64,000 bases of DNA from Macrostomum hystrix (GCA_950097015.1 CATNEN010000039.1:6588501-6652500); one strand, 5' to 3'; shown: positions 1 through 12,600, counted from the stretch's first letter. A program made the numbers and translations. Notes: generated by a model from the letters alone, not told the origin.

Positions 1-2
1 TC

Positions 3-1472
3 TCCAAGCTCTCATCGATCAAAAAGCCAGACGGCTCGATCACGGAGCGCCCGGAGGAAACGCTCGAGCTTATGCTAGGGCATTTCTTCCCGAGTGTACC
101 GGCGCACTTTGGCCCAGACGACCACTCACGTGGAGGTCAGGGCCTGGCTCAGTCACTCGTCACGAATGACCGCATCGTTCGCGCGGCAAAGTCATTCAAC
201 CCTTTCAAAGCACCTGGGCCAGATGGTATTTATCCGGCCTTTTTGCATGAAGCGGTCAAAAATGGCCGCTTCCTCCATCTCCTCTGCAGACTTCTACGGG
301 CCTGCATCGTGCTGGGCTATGTACCAGCGCTGTGGCACGAAGCCCGGGTCGTCTTCATCCCGAAGCCCGCCAAAGGCGACTATCGCTCGGTCAAGTCCTA
401 TCGCCCGATAAGTTTGACTTCCACCTGCCTCAAGCTCATGGAAAGACTGGTGCTTTGGCGCCTTCTTACTGTAGAGCTAGGGCGGGCCCCGCTCTCCCCA
501 AACCAGCACGCCTTTCGGGCGGGCCGGTCCACGGAGAGCGCCCTCCACTGCATCGTGGAGACTCTCGAGAAGGCAGTGCTGGGCAGCGGTTTTGCCCTGG
601 CTGTCTTCCTAGACATTGAGGGGGCCTTCGATAACGTTGTTTTCGAAGCTTTTGAGGAGGCCCTGGTCTCCAGGGCCACTCACCCCCACCTCGTTCGCTG
701 GGTCATGTACATGATCCGGCATCGCCACGTGGTGGCCCACCTCGAAGGAAGGCTGCTCTCGGCACCTGTCCTAAAAGGAGGGCCCCAAGGCGGCGTCCTC
801 ACCCCACTGCTGTGGAATCTCGTCATGGATGAGCTGCTGAAAAGCACTCGTCCTGACCCAGTCCTGAAGGTGGGATATGCCGACGATGTGACCGCCATCT
901 GCGCGGGCCCCTCGGCGGAAACCACCAGAGACCTCATCCAGGGCTTTATCAACAGGGCGGTGCGCTGGGCGGACCAATACGGGCTCCGACTCTCTGAGTC
1001 CAAGACCGTTGCGGTTATGTTTACCAGCAAACTGCTCTGGACCATTAAGCCTCTGACTCTCTATGGCAAGAATATTGCCATGGAAAAGCAGGTCCGGTGC
1101 CTTGGTCTCGTGCTAGACCATAGGCTTAACTGGACCCCACACATCACCACAAAGGCCAAGAGGGCCCTGGCCATACTGGCGCAAGTCAGGCGTGCCGTGG
1201 GCACCACTTGGGGGCTAACCCCCAAGAACCTTTGGTGGATTTACACGGCGATCATTAGACCGTCCGTCGCTTACGCTGGCCTCATCTGGGCCAGCGCCAT
1301 GGGCATCCAGAAAAACCTGGAGGCGCTTTATAGGGTGCAGGGCAGAGCCTGTCGTATGACGCTGGGCGCCCCACCCTCCACTCCCTTCGAAGGCATGAAT
1401 GCCTTCCTCAACGCTACACCCATTGACCCATTATCAAAGGGGAAGCGGCCAAGTCCACCCGGCGTCTTCTAG
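3..1472 (+). CDS. LINE ORF2, reverse transcriptase part (5' partial)
   Basis: This is the RT-bearing part of a LINE polyprotein, which copies element RNA into DNA at a nicked target. The frame is open from base 3, so the ATG at 72 is internal and not the true start. Visible RT motifs, in order, are KAPGPDG (palm entry), [19 protein letters not shown], the catalytic FLDIEGAF (motif A aspartate), [14 protein letters not shown] (motif B) and VGYADD (motif C with paired aspartates). All catalytic aspartates are present. The frame ends at a TAG at 1470-1472, about 30 bases after it diverges from the RNase H frame, so the original ORF continued into the next entry. A one-base deletion near 1427-1430 is the simplest explanation. 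Confidence 0.88.
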   Translation, partial: SKLSSIKKPDGSITERPEETLELMLGHFFPSVPAHFGPDDHSRGGQGLAQSLVTNDRIVRAAKSFNPFKAPGPDGIYPAFLHEAVKNGRFLHLLCRLLRACIVLGYVPALWHEARVVFIPKPAKGDYRSVKSYRPISLTSTCLKLMERLVLWRLLTVELGRAPLSPNQHAFRAGRSTESALHCIVETLEKAVLGSGFALAVFLDIEGAFDNVVFEAFEEALVSRATHPHLVRWVMYMIRHRHVVAHLEGRLLSAPVLKGGPQGGVLTPLLWNLVMDELLKSTRPDPVLKVGYADDVTAICAGPSAETTRDLIQGFINRAVRWADQYGLRLSESKTVAVMFTSKLLWTIKPLTLYGKNIAMEKQVRCLGLVLDHRLNWTPHITTKAKRALAILAQVRRAVGTTWGLTPKNLWWIYTAIIRPSVAYAGLIWASAMGIQKNLEALYRVQGRACRMTLGAPPSTPFEGMNAFLNATPIDPLSKGKRPSPPGVF

Positions 1473-2578
1473 ATGCGGGGATCTCCTTCCAGAACGTGCG
1501 AGCCTTCCCGAAGCGCTTCCTTCTGCCTCACTCTGACCTTTGCCTGAAAACTCTGGGCGAGTGTGGAGGGCTCACCATCCTTTCGGACGGGGCCCCGGCC
1601 ACTTTACTCCGGAGCCACAGGTACAAAGTCAGCATCTCCCCTCGTAATGAGGTAAAGGACTGCTGGGATGACCCGGCAGTCCACTGTTACACTGACGGCT
1701 CTCTGATGAACGGTAAATCGGGATTCGGAGTGTGCGTCGCCTCGGGTGGTGAGGTCCTCTGGACCCACTCCCAATACTGTGGCAAGAGCTCTAGCGTTTT
1801 CCAAAACGAAGTGCTCGCCATCAGCTTCTGTGCGGCTGAGCTGCGCCAGAGGCAGCTGGCTGGTCGGAGGATCTTTTTTCACTCCGACAGTCAAGCAGCC
1901 CTCAAGGCCCTCAGCCGCTGCACCTCTCGCTCCAGAACCACCTTGGACTGCAACACCCAGTTAAACGGGTTGGCGCAGTCTAACAAGGTGGAGCTGCTGT
2001 GGATCCCTGGGCATGCCGGGTTCACAGGGAATGAGATGGCGGACCAGCTTGCTAAGGCTGGAGCAGCCAGCTCCCTGATGGGCCCGGGCCCGGAATCCCC
2101 GATCCCCATCTCAGTTGTCAACTCCAGCATCAACTGCTGGATGGAGACCCAGCACCGGAGGAGGTGGTCCAGCACCCTGAACTGTCGCCAGTCCAGGGCT
2201 GCGGTGCCAACCCCCTCTAGTAACCTGCGTAAGGCCTTACTCAGGCTTAACCGCAGAGACCTAAGAGCAGTCACTATGGCTCTTTCGGGACATGGCTGCT
2301 TCACCAGACACCGCTACCTTCAAGGCCACGTGCCTGAGGAAACGTGTCCCTTCTGCTGCTCCGGACGCGAAAATGCAGAGCATTTCATCTGCCACTGCCC
2401 GGCCTTCACCCGGGCCAGGCTAAAACATCTCGGGCCGGCACCGACTCTCGCCGAAGCCTGCTCGCCCGAGAACATCCCACAGCTCGCCCACTTCCTCCGG
2501 GATACCGGCCGAGCTGATTTCTTCCCAGCCTATGGCGAGGAAGATCGCGCGGCGGAATCGACCGACGGACCACCCTGA
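1427..2578 (+). CDS. LINE ORF2, RNase H and CCHC part (frameshifted continuation)
   Basis: This frame continues ORF2 after the single-base shift and is open from 1427. It has an RNase H fold with all four acidic positions visible: the aspartate in CYTDGSL, the glutamate in FQNEVLAI, the aspartate in [10 protein letters not shown] and the last in [10 protein letters not shown], preceded by the usual WIPGHAG histidine. RNase H removes the RNA strand after reverse transcription. Near the end is [18 protein letters not shown], the cysteine-histidine finger typical of LINE C termini. The TGA at 2576-2578 ends the ORF. The ATG at 1496 lies inside the conserved region and is probably not a real start. 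This is a broken part of the LINE rather than an independent gene. Confidence 0.85.
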   Translation, partial: PIIKGEAAKSTRRLLDAGISFQNVRAFPKRFLLPHSDLCLKTLGECGGLTILSDGAPATLLRSHRYKVSISPRNEVKDCWDDPAVHCYTDGSLMNGKSGFGVCVASGGEVLWTHSQYCGKSSSVFQNEVLAISFCAAELRQRQLAGRRIFFHSDSQAALKALSRCTSRSRTTLDCNTQLNGLAQSNKVELLWIPGHAGFTGNEMADQLAKAGAASSLMGPGPESPIPISVVNSSINCWMETQHRRRWSSTLNCRQSRAAVPTPSSNLRKALLRLNRRDLRAVTMALSGHGCFTRHRYLQGHVPEETCPFCCSGRENAEHFICHCPAFTRARLKHLGPAPTLAEACSPENIPQLAHFLRDTGRADFFPAYGEEDRAAESTDGPP

Positions 2579-2774
2579 GCGGCACCGCCTCGCTGGAGGC
2601 TGTCTGGCTGCCAGGGGTTAGCGATATGGGCGGCATCTGCCGCCTCCTCGCTGCGTCCGTCATGGAGGCTCCCTGCCGCTAAGTCAAGTAAGTCATATCA
2701 AACTCTTTTGTCCATGGCAACTTAAAATCTGCCATCAAATCGAAACGGAAAATCTACCTGCTACAATTCAGCAG

Positions 2775-2808
2775 CCAATTAAGCGTTCCGCGGTGCCATC
2801 AATATAAG
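2775..2808 (+). promoter_or_regulatory. CCAAT and TATA boxes upstream of orphan exon
   Basis: CCAAT lies at 2775-2779 and TATAAG at 2803-2808, about 92 bp before the ATG at 2900, with room for a transcription start near 2835. The same boxes are preserved in the downstream copy. The LINE joins 82 bp upstream of the CCAAT box, so any more distal control elements of this copy are lost. Confidence 0.45.
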
Positions 2809-2899
2809 ATGCACTGCCTAGGTAGGTTACACTGCCATAATAATCCTGAAAGAATAGGCTTAGAAATTCGCTTCCTAGCAATCAACACTTGCAAGGGCC

Positions 2900-2999
2900 A
2901 TGAATTGCATCTTGAGCTGGCAATTCTTAGTCCTGGCTGCTTCTATGGCACTGCTCACACCTGAGGTTACTGCCAGTCCTGGCTGCGTCTCTGTCTCGA
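2900..2999 (+). pseudogene. Orphan signal-peptide exon (copy of fibrinogen-like gene exon 1)
   Basis: An ATG opens 33 codons encoding a hydrophobic secretion signal (MNCILSWQFLVLAASMALL, then a TASPGC-like cleavage region). It ends at a good splice donor, CTCGA/GTGAGT at 3000. It is identical to the first exon of the gene starting at 60021. No matching second exon follows before Helitron 1 starts 226 bp later. It is therefore either a leftover of a tandem gene duplication or an alternative first exon that would have to splice across 57 kb of transposon. I regard it as probably non-functional. Confidence 0.7.
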
Positions 3000-3877
3000 G
3001 TGAGTCGATAGCACTCTTTGTTTAAACTCGCGCATCTCATTGAGGCATTGCACATTAGCTTAATTAATGGCAGTTGAGAATGCACTCAGGTACTCATATG
3101 TCTTTCAAATAATGAGAGACAGCATGTTTCCAAGGAACTCAAGTTGGATACTTCATATATCATGTGTAAGTAGTGCATAATAATCAATTAAATTATAAGT
3201 ACAGCTTGAATTCCTTCCTCCACCATCCTACTATACTAAATGTCTAAGATCTGTCTGTCCATCTGAAACGCTCTAGCGAATGAATGGCTAGACCAATTTT
3301 TTTCCTGTTTTCACCAAAAAGTGCCAACTCATCCAAGGATTAGACTGATCAAATTTCATCATTCTGTCTCAATGCCAAGGGTATTAAATATTCGAAAAAC
3401 GAGTTTTTCTATTGCTTTCAATAGGAGGCCAAACAAGGTTAAATTAGAATAGGGCTGGACACTGTCAGTTTTATTAGATTGCATCGGTGCTTTTTCTCGC
3501 CCGCGCGTGCATTGGTATAGCACTGAACAGGGCCCGATACTTCTCAATTGAATAGAATTGCGTCACTGCTTTTCGACCCGTACGTGCGTTAAAAAATTTT
3601 TCTCTTGGCTGATTGGGTGATTTGATTTGAATAAGTAAAACGTACATAGCAGATTTCAATGAGGGAAAGGGAGTTTGTTGGCTCACTTGGCAATGTGCAA
3701 AGGCATGTGTACCCCTGGCATCAGTCTACCGTCTGATTTGTAAGTGAATTGCGTTATTGCTGTCCAACAGGCCCACTGCCTCAGCACTCTCCTGTTCTCC
3801 TGTGTGTACATTTCTACTTTCTATCCCTGCCGGGTGTCAATGGGTGATTGTGTCATCCGACTGCGTCAGTCAGTTAA

Positions 3878-3884
3878 TATATAA
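3878..3884 (+). promoter_or_regulatory. Candidate TATA box of Helitron gene, copy 1
   Basis: TATATAA lies about 240 bp upstream of the ATG at 4123, within a region of ordinary composition. It is repeated at 5538-5544 in the second copy. Placement is plausible but rests on the motif alone. Confidence 0.3.
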
Positions 3885-4078
3885 CTGACTACTGTATCTT
3901 CAGCGAAATGTTTTCACTCCACTCCTCAAAGCTCTTAATCACTCAATCCTGCAATAATTTCTAAGATAGGTTACTGTTATTGTTATTATTTTTATTTATA
4001 CTGTTCATTATTGTTAATAATATTTGTACGCACTCGTGCTCTTATCTACTCGTATCTTAAAGTACAATCCATCCATAT

Positions 4079-4114
4079 TCAGTCAGTCAGTCAGTCAGTC
4101 AGTCAGTCAGTCAG
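4079..4114 (+). repeat. (AGTC)n microsatellite in 5' UTR, copy 1
   Basis: About nine perfect AGTC units end 9 bases before the ATG at 4123. The same run occurs at 5739-5774 before the ATG at 5783. It lies in the leader, so length changes would alter the UTR and not the protein. Confidence 0.9.
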
Positions 4115-4122
4115 TTGTTACA

Positions 4123-4547
4123 ATGGCAAAGCGTGGTGCCAAAAGTGCATTGCAGAAGAGTCGCGAGGCAAAGCGACGTCGTCGAGAAGAGACCGCTGAG
4201 TCCCGAGAGCAGCGCCTGCAGAAGGACAAAGAGCGGTTGGCTCGGCGCAGGACTGGTGAATCACCAGAAGAAAGGAACGCTCGTCTGCAGGCCGACAAAG
4301 AGCGTTCGGAGCTGCGCAGGTCTGCCGAGACAGAAGCCGAGCGAGTTGCCCGCCTGCAGGCCGACAAAGAGCGCTCGGAGCTGCGCAGGTCTGCTGAGAC
4401 GGAAGCCGAGCGAGTTGCCCGCCTGCAGGCCGACAAAGAGCGCTCGAGTCAGCGAAGGGCTGAAGAATCTGAATCGCAGCGAGACGATCGACTAAGCTCG
4501 AATCTCTCGTACTATCGGACATCACTTGAGCCGGAGCAAAGCTTCAG
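4123..4547 (+). pseudogene. Redundant first coding exon of Helitron Rep-helicase (upstream copy)
   Basis: This is an exact copy of the exon at 5783-6207. It encodes 141 residues of very basic and acidic sequence built from repeats of the type LQADKERSELRRSAETEAER, a style common at the N terminus of Helitron proteins and probably helical. It ends at CAG/GTAGGA. Because the downstream copy is nearer the OTU exon, this one is expected to be skipped, or used as an alternative promoter and exon. If both exons were spliced in series the 425-base length would shift the frame. Confidence 0.75.
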
Positions 4548-4968
4548 GTAGGACGATGAAATTGGTTTTGAATTAGAAACTTTTGAGATTGAGATTGAGA
4601 TTTAGAAATTTAATTAACTTAAGAGCTCGCCATTTATGGTTTTTTATCTCCAGATTGAAATCCCCCCAAGGGCTTCATGGGTACATGGTAGATCCGTAAC
4701 TTTGAACATATCTGCTGCTCATTTATGAAGGTTTCAGAACTTTAATGCATCGGAAAGGTTTACGGGACGCACACATAACAAGCGCACGATTTTAAGAGGG
4801 AGAGTTTAAACTGTTGCTGAGTATACGAGCGTATATGCAGATTATATTTGTTAAGTGCTTTCAGTATTTTTTGTTTCAGAATAGTTGACGTGCAATATTT
4901 TTTCAGTCAACGATTTTTCTGCACAAATATTTCGTTAGTTTTTTTAGTAAAATTGTCATAAGCAAGGA

Positions 4969-6628
4969 TTTCACCAAAAAGTGCCAACTCATCCAAGGAT
5001 TAGACTGATCAAATTTCATCATTCTGTCTCAATGCCAAGGGTATTAAATATTCGAAAAACGAGTTTTTCTATTGCTTTCAATAGGAGGCCAAACAAGGTT
5101 AAATTAGAATAGGGCTGGACACTGTCAGTTTTATTAGATTGCATCGGTGCTTTTTCTCGCCCGCGCGTGCATTGGTATAGCACTGAACAGGGCCCGATAC
5201 TTCTCAATTGAATAGAATTGCGTCACTGCTTTTCGACCCGTACGTGCGTTAAAAAATTTTTCTCTTGGCTGATTGGGTGATTTGATTTGAATAAGTAAAA
5301 CGTACATAGCAGATTTCAATGAGGGAAAGGGAGTTTGTTGGCTCACTTGGCAATGTGCAAAGGCATGTGTACCCCTGGCATCAGTCTACCGTCTGATTTG
5401 TAAGTGAATTGCGTTATTGCTGTCCAACAGGCCCACTGCCTCAGCACTCTCCTGTTCTCCTGTGTGTACATTTCTACTTTCTATCCCTGCCGGGTGTCAA
5501 TGGGTGATTGTGTCATCCGACTGCGTCAGTCAGTTAATATATAACTGACTACTGTATCTTCAGCGAAATGTTTTCACTCCACTCCTCAAAGCTCTTAATC
5601 ACTCAATCCTGCAATAATTTCTAAGATAGGTTACTGTTATTGTTATTATTTTTATTTATACTGTTCATTATTGTTAATAATATTTGTACGCACTCGTGCT
5701 CTTATCTACTCGTATCTTAAAGTACAATCCATCCATATTCAGTCAGTCAGTCAGTCAGTCAGTCAGTCAGTCAGTTGTTACAATGGCAAAGCGTGGTGCC
5801 AAAAGTGCATTGCAGAAGAGTCGCGAGGCAAAGCGACGTCGTCGAGAAGAGACCGCTGAGTCCCGAGAGCAGCGCCTGCAGAAGGACAAAGAGCGGTTGG
5901 CTCGGCGCAGGACTGGTGAATCACCAGAAGAAAGGAACGCTCGTCTGCAGGCCGACAAAGAGCGTTCGGAGCTGCGCAGGTCTGCCGAGACAGAAGCCGA
6001 GCGAGTTGCCCGCCTGCAGGCCGACAAAGAGCGCTCGGAGCTGCGCAGGTCTGCTGAGACGGAAGCCGAGCGAGTTGCCCGCCTGCAGGCCGACAAAGAG
6101 CGCTCGAGTCAGCGAAGGGCTGAAGAATCTGAATCGCAGCGAGACGATCGACTAAGCTCGAATCTCTCGTACTATCGGACATCACTTGAGCCGGAGCAAA
6201 GCTTCAGGTAGGACGATGAAATTGGTTTTGAATTAGAAACTTTTGAGATTGAGATTGAGATTTAGAAATTTAATTAACTTAAGAGCTCGCCATTTATGGT
6301 TTTTTATCTCCAGATTGAAATCCCCCCAAGGGCTTCATGGGTACATGGTAGATCCGTAACTTTGAACATATCTGCTGCTCATTTATGAAGGTTTCAGAAC
6401 TTTAATGCATCGGAAAGGTTTACGGGACGCACACATAACAAGCGCACGATTTTAAGAGGGAGAGTTTAAACTGTTGCTGAGTATACGAGCGTATATGCAG
6501 ATTATATTTGTTAAGTGCTTTCAGTATTTTTTGTTTCAGAATAGTTGACGTGCAATATTTTTTCAGTCAACGATTTTTCTGCACAAATATTTCGTTAGTT
6601 TTTTTAGTAAAATTGTCATAAGCAAGGA
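4969..6628 (+). repeat. 1660-bp direct tandem duplication, copy 2
   Basis: The second copy, directly following the first. It is the copy joined to the rest of the Helitron gene. It ends at AAGGATTTCA, after which single-copy Helitron sequence resumes. Confidence 0.95.
5538..5544 (+). promoter_or_regulatory. Candidate TATA box of Helitron gene, copy 2
   Basis: TATATAA about 240 bp before the ATG at 5783, identical to the box in the upstream copy. The evidence is the motif and its position only. Confidence 0.3.
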
Positions 6629-9600
6629 TTTCAGATTTCAGAAAGTGCCTTGCAAATACATCAAATGTATTTGTGCGGTTTGATAACATTTTAATGACTT
6701 TTTAATATTTTACATACCAGTAATCCATTTGATTTCGATAATTTTGATTTCGCAGCCTTCAGCCACTGCCTCAGAGTTTGCCTCTAAGTGCAACTCAGGT
6801 TACCAGGGTCCGCGGTGATGGCAACTGCTGGTTTCACGCCATCTCTGACCAGCTGATTGGCACTCCAATCTACATGGACCACCAGCAACTCCGGCGCACC
6901 ATAGCTGCCAATGCGAGACCGCTGCTGGAAGCTCAGCAGGCCACACTGCAGGCTATTGGGCTGACAGTGGACAGAGTGGTAGCTGAGACTCAGCGCGATG
7001 GAGTTGATGTGCATGAGCACATTGCACCCATATTGAACCAGCTGCTGGATGTGGACTATGTCATCTATCAGTATGCTGACCGTGACAGAAGGCAGCTCCA
7101 GCTGGTTCAGCAAGTTTCAGCTGCTAGGAGGCCTGCGGCTGCTGTGGTGCGGCTTCTCTATGATCGCCATGGTGAACACTACGAGTCTCTGCGCTTCGTG
7201 ACTGCTGGGTGAGTTCAGTTCTGGAGTTTTTCGCTTTCAAAATCAGCCTAATGATGACAATGATGAGTACGAAAATCACATCCGAAAGGACTATCCAACT
7301 TTTTGTTTATTGAAATCAAGAGCCGAGAACTCATCGAGTCCGGCGCCGCCATGTGCTTCTGTTGGGAATTCCGAGAAGCCTACCGGTGAATTCAGTGCAG
7401 GATCAGCTGTTCCAGATCATTCGGCTGATGACCCTGGGTGAATAATAAATTGATTCTAATTTGTGGGAAATTCAGTTGTAAATAAGACGTGAACAAGTAA
7501 TCATAACAGCAGGCAATTCCTACCCCTTTTTCACTCCACCCAACAGCTGGGCCCAATCGACACCACTGCGTGCCGGCGCTGAGGGGAATTTGGAGCTGCC
7601 GGCTGCCAGTGTCGCATCCGATATTCCCGAGTTGTCAGATGATGATGCTGGGTGGGTTTGTGCATCGCTTCAAAACCATCGTTGATAGATTTTGCTTTTT
7701 TACTTGCTTTGTACTCTTTCTTTCTTTGCAAAACTTAGTAGGTTTAATGCATGGGATAATTTATTAGAAGTAAAACTTTAGGAATGCATTTTATTCTTCT
7801 GGTATGAAATATAGACTTTCCCCATACACCACAGAGCCCATGCCGCAGCCAGGCTAGAACCCCAGACTCATCAGCTCGGCCGCATGAGCAAGCCATGCCA
7901 GCACTGCCACGCCTTGGTCTGGAAGGGAGAGCCGCCAGGAATCTGCTGTGCAGCCGGCAAGGTGAAGATGCCTGCAAAGACGGTGCCGCAGGTCCTGCTG
8001 GATTTGTTCCTTGGTCGCCACCCTGAGAGCCCTGATTTCTTGGCCAACATCAGGAGCTACAATGCCGTTCTGCACCTCACCTCGCTGAAGGCAAAGTTGC
8101 GATCGTTCCAAGGCTTCTGTCCCAATTACGTAATCAGTGGAGAGCTGGTGCACACCATCCCGCCTTTGTATGCCCGTGCTAATGATGTGCGTCACGGCTG
8201 GCAGGTGTACTTCGTTGACAATGAGCTGCAGTCCCGCCTGAGACTCAGCAAGAAAGTCAATGAGCAGCTGCTGGCACTGTTGCAGGCTGTGCTGCACGAC
8301 TGCAACGAGTATGTCCGGAGCCTGAAGGCTGCAGTTCAGCGGATTAGCGAACAGCCCGAATTGAAAGATGCTCGGATCGTGATCTATCCCGACCGCCGAC
8401 CTGCTGACGAGCACATTCGGTGAGTTTTGCTGATGGGTTTCTGTTTTCTAAGGAATATCGGATTGATAAGTTTCGTCCTACAGTAAATTGAATAATTTTA
8501 AGCTTGTCTATATTTATCTTGACTTTCTAATTTACTAATTGATTTTAAAGTTCTGCTTTCTTTTTTGCTCTTGTTAAAAGTAATTTTCAGCTCCTAGATA
8601 GATAGACTATTTCTTTTTTACTCCCAAGGCGCTATAATCTGCCCGAAGCAAGCGAAGTTGGCATACTCGTTGTCGGAGATGCTTCCGACAGGGCCATGAC
8701 TTCTCGTGACGTAGTTATTGAGCTTCAACGTCCTGATGAAGACCGCAGGCGTCTGCTCTCAGTGTCTGTGACGCATCGATCATACGATGCCCTGCAGTAC
8801 GTGCTGTTCTTGCCGTATGGACAGGACGGGTGGCACCCAGAGTTGAGGATGACGAACGGGGGCAAGCTGACGCCTCGCAAATACTACGCCAGCGAGATCA
8901 TGGTGCGGCCCGGCCTGTTCAATGCGCTTCACTACGGCCGCCGCCTGCTTCAGCAGTACCTGGTTGATCAATGCTCGAAAATCGAGTGCGAGAGACTGAC
9001 CTATCTCCGCACCCACCAGGATGACCTCCGCAGCGAGACGTACAGCGGCCTGCGCGATGCCCTGTTTGCAGAGGACGGGCTGCGGAACGCAGCGGATCCT
9101 AATGAGGTCGGCAAGCCAGTGTTTCTGTCATCAAGTTTCGTGGGCGGTCCCCGGTACATGATGGAGCGGCTGCAGGATGCAATGGCCTACGTCCAAAAAT
9201 TTGGTAAGCCGGACCTGTTTGTGACGGCCACCTGCAACCCGAAGTGGCAGGAGATCAGCGACGAGCTGCTGCCGGGACAGAAGCCGGAGGACCGGCCGGA
9301 CATTGTCAGCCGCGTGTTTGAGCTGAAGAAGAAAGCTCTGATGGCGCGACTGAAGAAACTATGTGGTCAGGTCTCCGCGCATGTGTGTTCTCTAGAGTAC
9401 CAGAAGCGCGGTGAGTCCGTTGTTATAGAAAATTATTTTTTATGAAGCTATTTTGATTGCTTTTCTGGCTCTGCCTTGATTTATGTCGGCTTGAAAGATG
9501 TGCGTGCTTTTTATTTCAATTAAGTCATTCAAGTTGTTAGATGAAAATGAAGATTCTAATTGCCTACCCTGTAAACTAACGGGAGATGGTGATTTATACT

Positions 9601-12600
9601 GGTTCTGATATTGTTACTCAGGTCTCCCACATGTCCACATATTGCTGTGGCTGGCCAGTGGGCATCGTGTTACTCCTGACCGATACGATGCGATCGTCTC
9701 CGCGGAGATTCCGGATCCTCGGACTCAGCCAGTGCTGCACGAGCTGGTCAAGACCCACATGATTCACGGGCCGTGTGGCAAAGTGAACCCGCGCTGTTCC
9801 TGCATGGAGAACGGCAAGTGCAGCAAGGGCTTTCCGAAGGAGTTCCTGCCGGCCACACTGGTGAACGACGCAGGCTATCCTCACTACAGGAGGCGTTCCC
9901 CAGAAATGGGAGGATTCGTGGTGCAGAAACCGTTCGTAGGTCGTAACATTACCATGGACAATCGGTGAGTCACTGCATGGTCTTGCTAAACGGCGAAACT
10001 CTATACCTCATTTTTAATTATGCAACTATGCAACTAAGCTTCGTTGTGAAAAGTGTCACACACCAAATCAATTTCTGAAGTGCAGTTTTGCTCAAATATT
10101 TTACTCCTTCACTCATTGTTTAGCGCGTTCACTCACTCTGTGCCAGTCACTGTGACTACCACCACATTTCCCATTGAATTCTCAGGTTTGTTGTGCCGTA
10201 CAATCCAAGCCTGCTCCTGGAGTTCGCATGCCACATGAATGTGGAAGTCTGCGCCACGGTCAAGTCAGTCAAGTACGTCATTAAGTATTTGCTGAAGAGT
10301 GGCAATATGGCGACCTTCCGAGTGACGCAAGTGACGCAGGAGGCAACTGGTGATGCGCCTCAGTCCGCTGAGCAGCAGGGGGAGGAGCCTGCCGCTGCCA
10401 AAGCACGCGATGAAATCACCGACTATCTGACTGCCCGTTATATCGGCCCAATGGAGGCTGTTAATACCATTTTGGGATTTGAAGTAAGTTGAATTAATTA
10501 TTTCTGGAGCTTTAGTACCTCTTCGCAACTTTAATACTTTTATTTATCCTTATTTCCTAAAGCCTCTTACAGTTGACTTGATGCTGTAGCTCAGATCCAA
10601 GATTTATTCGTTTCCATTTAATTGATTAAGCGGGTTCGAAGATCGGATGTGCGGCTTTAAAAAAATTGTTTCCACAGATAATTCATTTTCCGTGACGAGT
10701 TTCATATGGGTGGATTAATGCTCTATGATATGGGATTACTGCCAACTTTATCATTTCCAGCTTAATCACGCTTAACTAGATATTTTTCAGGACTGCAGTT
10801 TTGCTATTCATTTGCTTTAATGCAGACCGTTTCATAGCACTGGCATTGAGCTACAGTAATCGAAACTGCCACATCCCAATCCATCCAGGTGCACAACAGA
10901 TTTCCCGCAGTCATTCGCCTCTGCGTGCACGAGCGAAACAAGCAGCTGGTGTACTTCACTGAGGCCACTGCAAGTGCCAGGGCCAGGGCGCCAAGAGATT
11001 CGACGCTAACAGCTTTCTTCAAGCTGTGTCAAACTGACGAGTTCGCTCGGACCCTGCTGTACACTGAGGTGGCGTCCTACTTCATCTGGCACCAGAGCGC
11101 CAGAGAGTGGCGCCGCGCCAAGCGGGGCGTGGAGGTCGAAGGACATCCTGGCGTGAGGCGCAGCACCAACATCTCGCGGATGTACACCGTGTCTCCAAGA
11201 GCGGGAGAGCTGTTCTTTATTCGCCTCCTACTGCTGCACGTGCGAGGACCAACCAGCTACGATGCACTGCGAACTGTAGACGGCGTGCTGCACAGTGATG
11301 CAAGAGCTGCGTGCATGGCTCTGGGTCTGCTGCAGCGAGATGACCACTGGCAGAGGTGCCTAGCTGAGGCTGTGCAGTCACGGATGCCGAGAGCTCTGAG
11401 GCACCTGCTGGCAGTCATCCTCATCTGGGGTGAACCTCAGGACGGCGAGAACCTGTGGCGCAGCTTCGCTGATGACCTGTGCGAGGATCTCCGTTATCAT
11501 AACCCGGAGCTGAGCGTCGACGAGGTGACCGACATGGCGCTGCGCGAGCTGCAGGGCATGCTTACAGCCATGGGCGGCTTCAGCTTGCCAGAGTACGGAC
11601 TGCCTGCGGCCTCCGCTGCACCCCAGGTAGGGCCGCTGCAGTTCGACCCGGTCGAGCAGGCTGAGATAGCTGAGGTGCGAGTTCCACAGCTGACCGAAGA
11701 GCAACGGGCTGTGTTCGACTCCATCACTGCGGATCTGACCACTGGCACTGGCGGTCTGCACTTTGTAGATGCGCCGGCAGGAACTGGAAAAACATTTTTG
11801 CTGGAGGTGCTGCTGGCCTTCGTACGCAGCAGACGAGAAGTCGCCATTGCTGTCGCAGCATCCGGCATCGCTGCCACCCTGCTGCCTGGCGGACAGACGG
11901 CGCACTCAGCGTGAGTATTTTCTGACAAAACAAGTCAGTAATGTATGTCTCACATTACGAGCCACATTGCATCTCCCTTCTTGGTTAGGTGAAATAGCAT
12001 TTCCAATTCCACTTACTGTGTAACAGGATTCCATTATTTGTTTGTAAAATTTGCTGCTGGATGTTATTATTGGAAAAAATAGTTTGAAACCTGCACTAAT
12101 TTTAATTGAAACTTCTTGGCTGTCAGGTTCAGTATTCCGGTTCGCCTGGTGCGCTCAGACAGGGACGTGTGCAGTGTCGGCGCGCAGTCGCAGAAGGCTG
12201 CCATGTTCAGGAGCACCCGCCTCATTGTCTGGGACGAGATCTCCATGACCAACCGGAAGGACTTGGAATCCGTGGACAGAACCCTGCGTGACGTTCGGAA
12301 GCAAAATTCTCCCTTCGGAGGAGTGGTGCTGGTGTGCGCTGGAGACTTCCGTCAGCTGCTTCCGGTTGTGAAAAATGGCACCAGGGCTAATAATGTTGAG
12401 GCCTGTGTCAGCAGATCCAGCCTGTGGAACTCGTTCAGGCGGCACCACCTGACAAGGAACATCCGGTTGCAAAGCAGTTCCGATTATGCGTTGTCTCAAC
12501 GGTATTCGCATTTGCTGATGCAGGTGTGTTTAAGAGTAGTAATCATTTTAGTTGGCATTTTTGTGTTTCTTCTGTTACATTTGCTTCTTCATTCTATTCT

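Larger units (their letters stand above)
1..2692 (+). mobile_element. LINE (non-LTR retrotransposon), 3' portion
   Basis: A non-LTR retrotransposon enters from the left edge. What is visible is the linker before the reverse transcriptase, the RT domain, an RNase H domain, a C-terminal CCHC finger and a 3' UTR of about 110 bases ending near TAAGTCAAGTAAG. The order RT, RNase H, CCHC fits the I, Nimb, R1 and Ingi group of LINEs rather than RTE or CR1, which lack RNase H. The endonuclease and ORF1 would lie outside the window. One frameshift near 1427-1442 separates RT from RNase H; otherwise the copy looks fresh. Its 3' end abuts the duplicated promoter segment at 2693. The exact clade is inference. 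Confidence 0.88.
2693..3212 (+). repeat. Duplicated promoter and first exon, copy 1
   Basis: These 520 bp match 59814-60333 in the same orientation. Comparing the two by eye I found only two substitutions (2739 A versus 59860 G; 3131 C versus 60252 T), so the copies are about 99.6% identical. The segment holds a CCAAT box (2775-2779), a TATA box (2803-2808), a signal-peptide exon (2900-2999) and the start of its intron. The copies are 57,121 bp apart and flank the whole Helitron array. The LINE ends exactly at the left border and Helitron 1 begins 13 bp past the right border. Confidence 0.93.
3226..4122 (+). other. Helitron 1 5' region, non-coding
   Basis: This stretch holds the 5' terminus, a short CTGTCTGTCC tetranucleotide run near 3252, and sequence shared with Helitron 2 at about 17150-17500 (blocks ending CAATAGGAGGCCAAACAA and GGGCCCGATACT). 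A TATATAA at 3878-3884 could drive the Rep-helicase gene, with an AGTC microsatellite at 4079-4114 just before the ATG. No protein-coding gene is seen. Confidence 0.6.
3309..4968 (+). repeat. 1660-bp direct tandem duplication, copy 1
   Basis: The first of two adjacent copies of a 1660-bp segment (second at 4969-6628). The copies appear identical by eye and their translations are identical. All three junctions share TTTCA (3309, 4969, 6629), the mark of a microhomology or slippage event. Each copy contains the presumed promoter, the AGTC microsatellite and the first coding exon of the Helitron gene. Confidence 0.95.
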
